In this document: piece after piece, positions 61,236 through 64,000 of the stretch
Layout: each line of letters begins with the position of its first letter
Numbering within the stretch: the stretch's first letter is position 1
Origin: Pseudomonas sp. UBA2684
GTDB lineage: Bacteria > Pseudomonadota > Gammaproteobacteria > Pseudomonadales > Pseudomonadaceae
Assembly: GCA_002354655.1 (NCBI GenBank)
Contig: DELY01000050.1
Location: 79,885-143,884, forward strand
DNA: 64,000 nucleotides
Direction: 5' to 3'
Made by a program: the position numbers and the translations under genes
The notes under the pieces: generated by a model
The model's input: only the letters and a program-made list of their open reading frames with translations
Database searches by the model: none
What the model was told of the DNA's origin: nothing

Positions 61236-61778
61236 TCAGTAACTGATGGTCACCGTCACCGTATCGCTGTAGAGGCCCGCCGACGGCATCGGGCTGACAC
61301 TGAACAAACGCGCATACACCGGATAACTCTGCACCCCACCGCTAAGAGGAAAACTGACGCTCAGCGCCGTGCCGCCGTTACCGCCATCGCCCCACACCTG
61401 GCTGTTGGCCACATCCTGAAAAAGCTGATAACGCAGACGCTCGCTGCCTTTGCCGAGAAAGCGCCCCCCGCCGACATCGCTGGCATAGCCACCGGTATTG
61501 AGGGCGATGCTCACCGCCGCCCCCGGCGTGCACTGCAGCACGATGGACCCGGCGCCCTGGCTACTGCTCACCTGGATATCACTGGCCAGCGTAGCGAACT
61601 GACCAAAGGCGATGCTGCCGAAGCTGCTCGCATCGCTGCTGCCACTGCCGAGCAGGCAGCCCTGCACCACCGTGGCACGCACCTGGAAACTCTGGTCGAT
61701 GCTCAGCTCGTTCAGGCCGGTGTCGGCCAGGGCGCCAGTGCCGAGCAGCATTCCCACCAGCAACCCGGCACGCTTCAC
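61236..61778 (-). CDS. csuB: SCPU-domain pilin subunit (CsuB-like)
   Basis: This 180-residue exported protein has a signal peptide (LVGMLLGTGALADT) and one spore-coat-U domain: RATVVQGCLLGSGS (Cys), FGQFATLASDIQVSSSQGAG, ERLRYQLFQDVANSQVWGDG and C-terminal GLYSDTVTVTISY. It starts with GTG at 61778, overlapping the CsuA-like stop codon by 4 bp (GTGA). Confidence 0.92.
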   Translation of the reverse strand: MKRAGLLVGMLLGTGALADTGLNELSIDQSFQVRATVVQGCLLGSGSSDASSFGSIAFGQFATLASDIQVSSSQGAGSIVLQCTPGAAVSIALNTGGYASDVGGGRFLGKGSERLRYQLFQDVANSQVWGDGGNGGTALSVSFPLSGGVQSYPVYARLFSVSPMPSAGLYSDTVTVTISY

Positions 61779-62296
61779 CAGCTCACCGTGACGGTGACCG
61801 TATCGCTATACAGCCCCGACGCCGGCACTGCCTGCGCGGGCACCCGGCCATACACCGGTAGCCATTGATCGGCGCCACTGCCAAGACCACTGACCCCGGT
61901 ACTGTCATCCCACACGGTGGTGTAATCGGCCGCAGTGTAGAGGTTGTAGGACAGGGACGCGGCGGCAGGACCGAGCAGCGTGCGCGACGTGCTATCACCA
62001 CTGTTGCCGGCACTGATCAGCACGCGATAGGGGGTATTGGCGATGCAGTTGACACGCAGACCACCATTGCTGCCCTGGGCCAGCGCCGTGACCGCTGCCG
62101 CGAGAGCGAAATGGCTGCCGAAATCGAGGGTACCGAACTGGCCTAGCGTGGCGGGGACGCTGCTACCGGCCGTGCAGGCGGGCAGCACTTCGGCGGTCAC
62201 GCCGAGGGTCGCGGTCTTGCTGGCGGCTAGCGCAACAACCGGGCTGCATAAGCCAAGCACCAGCGCTATCCATTTGCTGTCGCCAAGACCGTGCAT
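61775..62296 (-). CDS. csuA: SCPU-domain pilin subunit (CsuA-like)
   Basis: 173 residues with a signal peptide (LVLGLCSPVVALAASK) and one SCPU domain: VTAEVLPACTAGSSVPAT, LGQFGTLDFGSHFALAAAVT, ASLSYNLYTAADYTTVWDDS and GLYSDTVTVTVSW at the end. Second subunit in the operon. Confidence 0.92.
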   Translation of the reverse strand: MHGLGDSKWIALVLGLCSPVVALAASKTATLGVTAEVLPACTAGSSVPATLGQFGTLDFGSHFALAAAVTALAQGSNGGLRVNCIANTPYRVLISAGNSGDSTSRTLLGPAAASLSYNLYTAADYTTVWDDSTGVSGLGSGADQWLPVYGRVPAQAVPASGLYSDTVTVTVSW

Positions 62297-62344
62297 AACG
62301 CTTCCTGTCGCTGTGAGCGTGCATCCATGCGGAGTAAACGACTA

Positions 62345-62881
62345 TCACCAACTGACGGTGACTTGCACCGTATCCAGGTAGGTGCCCGGCGAGGGGGTCA
62401 GCTGTGACGGCACCCGGCCATACACCACGACCTCCTCGTCGGCGCCGCTGCCGGTACCGGTGAGTGCCGTCGCGCCATTACTGCCATTGCCCCAGGGCAG
62501 CGTGCGCGCGGCATCTTTGTACAGGTTGTAATTGATGTAGGCGCCGGCGCTCTGCATGCGCCGCTGGTTGCCTGTGACGTTCTGCCCGGAGTCGAGAGCT
62601 ACGTTGTAGCTGGTGCCGGCATTGCACTCCAAGCCGAACGAACCGCCCCCGCCGGCGCCGACCGAGCGGCCTTCGGCGATGCTGTCGAGTGAGGGGTATT
62701 CGCCGAAGGTCAGACTGCCGAAGGTGTTGCTGCTGCCATTGTCGTCACCGTTGGTCACGGTACAACCGCTGCCAATGATCAACTGCACATTGAGCTGCCC
62801 CTGCACCTGACCGGCGGCATGGGCCGCGCCGGCAGACAGCAGAAACAGGACCGGGAGGACAGGCTTCAGGTAGGGCTTCAC
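62345..62881 (-). CDS. csuAB: Major rod pilin subunit (CsuA/B-like)
   Basis: 178 residues with a signal peptide (VLFLLSAGAAHAAGQ), SCPU domain marks GSGCTVTNGDDNGSSNTFGS, LTFGEYPSLDSIAEGRS, AYINYNLYKDAARTLPWGNG and C-terminal TYLDTVQVTVSW. As the first gene it corresponds to CsuA/B, the rod subunit made in the largest amount. Promoter expected in the 260 bp upstream to 63142. ATG 62881 follows CAGGAGTTGAGCC. Confidence 0.92.
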   Translation of the reverse strand: MKPYLKPVLPVLFLLSAGAAHAAGQVQGQLNVQLIIGSGCTVTNGDDNGSSNTFGSLTFGEYPSLDSIAEGRSVGAGGGGSFGLECNAGTSYNVALDSGQNVTGNQRRMQSAGAYINYNLYKDAARTLPWGNGSNGATALTGTGSGADEEVVVYGRVPSQLTPSPGTYLDTVQVTVSW

Positions 62882-63142
62882 GGCTCAACTCCTGTAAGGG
62901 CTCTTTAACATCCTTGAACGCACGTAAAAGAAACCCTAGCTGAGAATCTTCTTACATCAATCAGGTGATCAGTACCCACTGCAGCCACTCATTTGACGAA
63001 CGACGCAAGCAGCTGATTTACCTGGCATAAAACTCGATGTAGGTGAAAACCATAGGAGCTTCGAGCCAATTTCCTACAGAGAAACCAGCATTCGACCTGC
63101 AGCCAACCGTCCGTTCATTGATTCAGCGCTAGATGGCAGCGC

Positions 63143-64000
63143 TCACTTCCAGTCCTCACGGACTCGGGTCAGGCCTTCCTGGGCTACCGAGGCGACCAGT
63201 TGGCCCTGGCGGTTGAAGATGCTGCCGCGCGAGAAACCACGGGCGTTGCCGGCCCAGGGGCTGTCCATGGCGTACAGCAGCCAGTCGTCCATGCGCAAGT
63301 TGCCGTGGAACCACAGCGAATGGTCGAGGCTGGCCACCTGCATGAACTTCTGCCACACCGACACGCCATGCGGCAGCATCGACGTGGTCAGCAGATTGAA
63401 GTCGCTGGCGTAGCCGAGCAGGTACTTGTGCAACTGCGGGTCGTCCGGCAGTTCGCCGGCGGCGCGGAACCACACGTACTTCACCGGCTCGCTCGGCTCC
63501 GGGGCAAAGGGGTTGCCGACGGTCACCGGGCGAATCTCGATCGGTTTGTCGCTCACCGCGCGCTCACGGATGCGCTCCGGCAACGAGTCGGCGACCAGGC
63601 GCGCCAGTTCGGTTTCCGACTTCAGCCCTTCCGGCCCTGGCACATCGGGCATGCCGAGCTGGTGGTGGAAGCCCTCCTCGTCGTACTGGAAGGAGGCGCT
63701 GCAAGTGAAAATCGGCTTGCCCTTCTGGATCGCCATCACCCGCCGCGTGCTGAAGCTGCCGCCGTCACGCACCCGGTCGACCTGGTAAACCACCGGCAAG
63801 GTGGCGTCGCCAGGACGCAGGAAATAACCGTGCAGCGAATGCACATGACGGTCCGCCTCGACCGTCTGGCTGGCCGCCGACACACACTGGCCGAGCACCT
63901 GGCCGCCAAACAGCTGGCGAAAGCCCAGGTCCTGGCTGACGCCACGAAACAGGTTTTCCTCGATGGCCTCCAGGCTCAATAACGCGACCAGCTCATTCAA
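63143..64000 (-). CDS. tesB: Acyl-CoA thioesterase II (5' end outside the window)
   Basis: 285 residues of a TesB-type double-hotdog thioesterase: ENLFRGVSQDLGFRQLFGGQ near the N-terminus, VHSLHGYFLRPGDATLPVVY, SFSTRRVMAIQKGKPIFTCS, and in the second fold LLGYASDFNLLTTSMLPHGV, with LDHSLWFHGNLRMDDWLLY (catalytic Asp region). It hydrolyses acyl-CoA to free acid and CoA. The frame reaches position 64000 without a Met, and family members start several residues earlier, so the beginning is missing. Confidence 0.95.
   Translation of the reverse strand: MNELVALLSLEAIEENLFRGVSQDLGFRQLFGGQVLGQCVSAASQTVEADRHVHSLHGYFLRPGDATLPVVYQVDRVRDGGSFSTRRVMAIQKGKPIFTCSASFQYDEEGFHHQLGMPDVPGPEGLKSETELARLVADSLPERIRERAVSDKPIEIRPVTVGNPFAPEPSEPVKYVWFRAAGELPDDPQLHKYLLGYASDFNLLTTSMLPHGVSVWQKFMQVASLDHSLWFHGNLRMDDWLLYAMDSPWAGNARGFSRGSIFNRQGQLVASVAQEGLTRVREDWK

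Overview
The window looks like a stretch of chromosome from a Pseudomonas-type gammaproteobacterium. GC is high, codon use is Pseudomonas-like, REP/RAYT repeats are abundant, and many genes match families I know from the P. aeruginosa PA0129-PA0148 neighbourhood (bau genes, purine transporter, 8-oxoguanine and adenine deaminases). No rRNA, tRNA, CRISPR array, prophage or full-size insertion sequence was found.

Layout. (1) 1-9000: a nitrogen-compound catabolic and uptake region: a cut-off PuuC-like aldehyde dehydrogenase, LysR and LuxR regulators, an orphan PotF-like binding protein, a P1 peptidase, and a minus-strand run of ArgE-like deacylase, DUF1028 protein, RidA and flavin monooxygenase. 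(2) 9674-14020: envelope and housekeeping genes: Tsx-like channel, EamA exporter, LEA2 lipoprotein, a His/Tyr-rich exported protein, YjdM and an arylamine N-acetyltransferase. (3) 14259-18900: an EEP-family phosphodiesterase, a NYN/OST-HTH protein, and an AT-rich two-gene operon of unknown function whose second product carries a PD-(D/E)XK-like motif. This is the best candidate for an undescribed system. (4) 18916-23921: a dead class I glutamine-amidotransferase remnant, then bauC-bauA-bauR for beta-alanine breakdown. (5) 24166-38029: an aldo/keto reductase, a nucleotide-exchange-type transporter, a TetR regulator, YigZ, a RAYT flanked by its REPs, and a purine uptake and deamination cluster (ABC ATPase, two permeases, BMP binding protein, 8-oxoguanine deaminase, 2-OG-type oxygenase, adenine/adenosine deaminase).

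(6) 38125-47000: copper-acquisition-type genes (PCu(A)C, PepSY, DUF2946), a LysR/monooxygenase/quinone-reductase group, a DUF2790 protein, a PAS-PAS-PAS-GAF membrane sensor with no output domain, and a Bcr/CflA exporter. (7) 47261-52324: an RND efflux pump and adaptor divergent from a TetR repressor, with a palindromic operator between them. (8) 52520-56420: a CueR copper-export regulon, copZ, an exported protein of unknown function, copA and cueR; copZ and copA both have MerR-type promoters with 19-bp spacers. (9) 57150-62881: a complete six-gene archaic chaperone-usher pilus operon in Csu order. (10) The window ends inside tesB.

At least four families of short repeats lie between genes: two REP families, a GGTGGACAAGGC-type palindrome family and a GTAGGATGGGTT-type family. 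There are also two copies of a CAGGCCGTTG-ended MITE-like element, one with an exact 4-bp target duplication and the other sitting exactly between the bauC stop codon and the bauC terminator.
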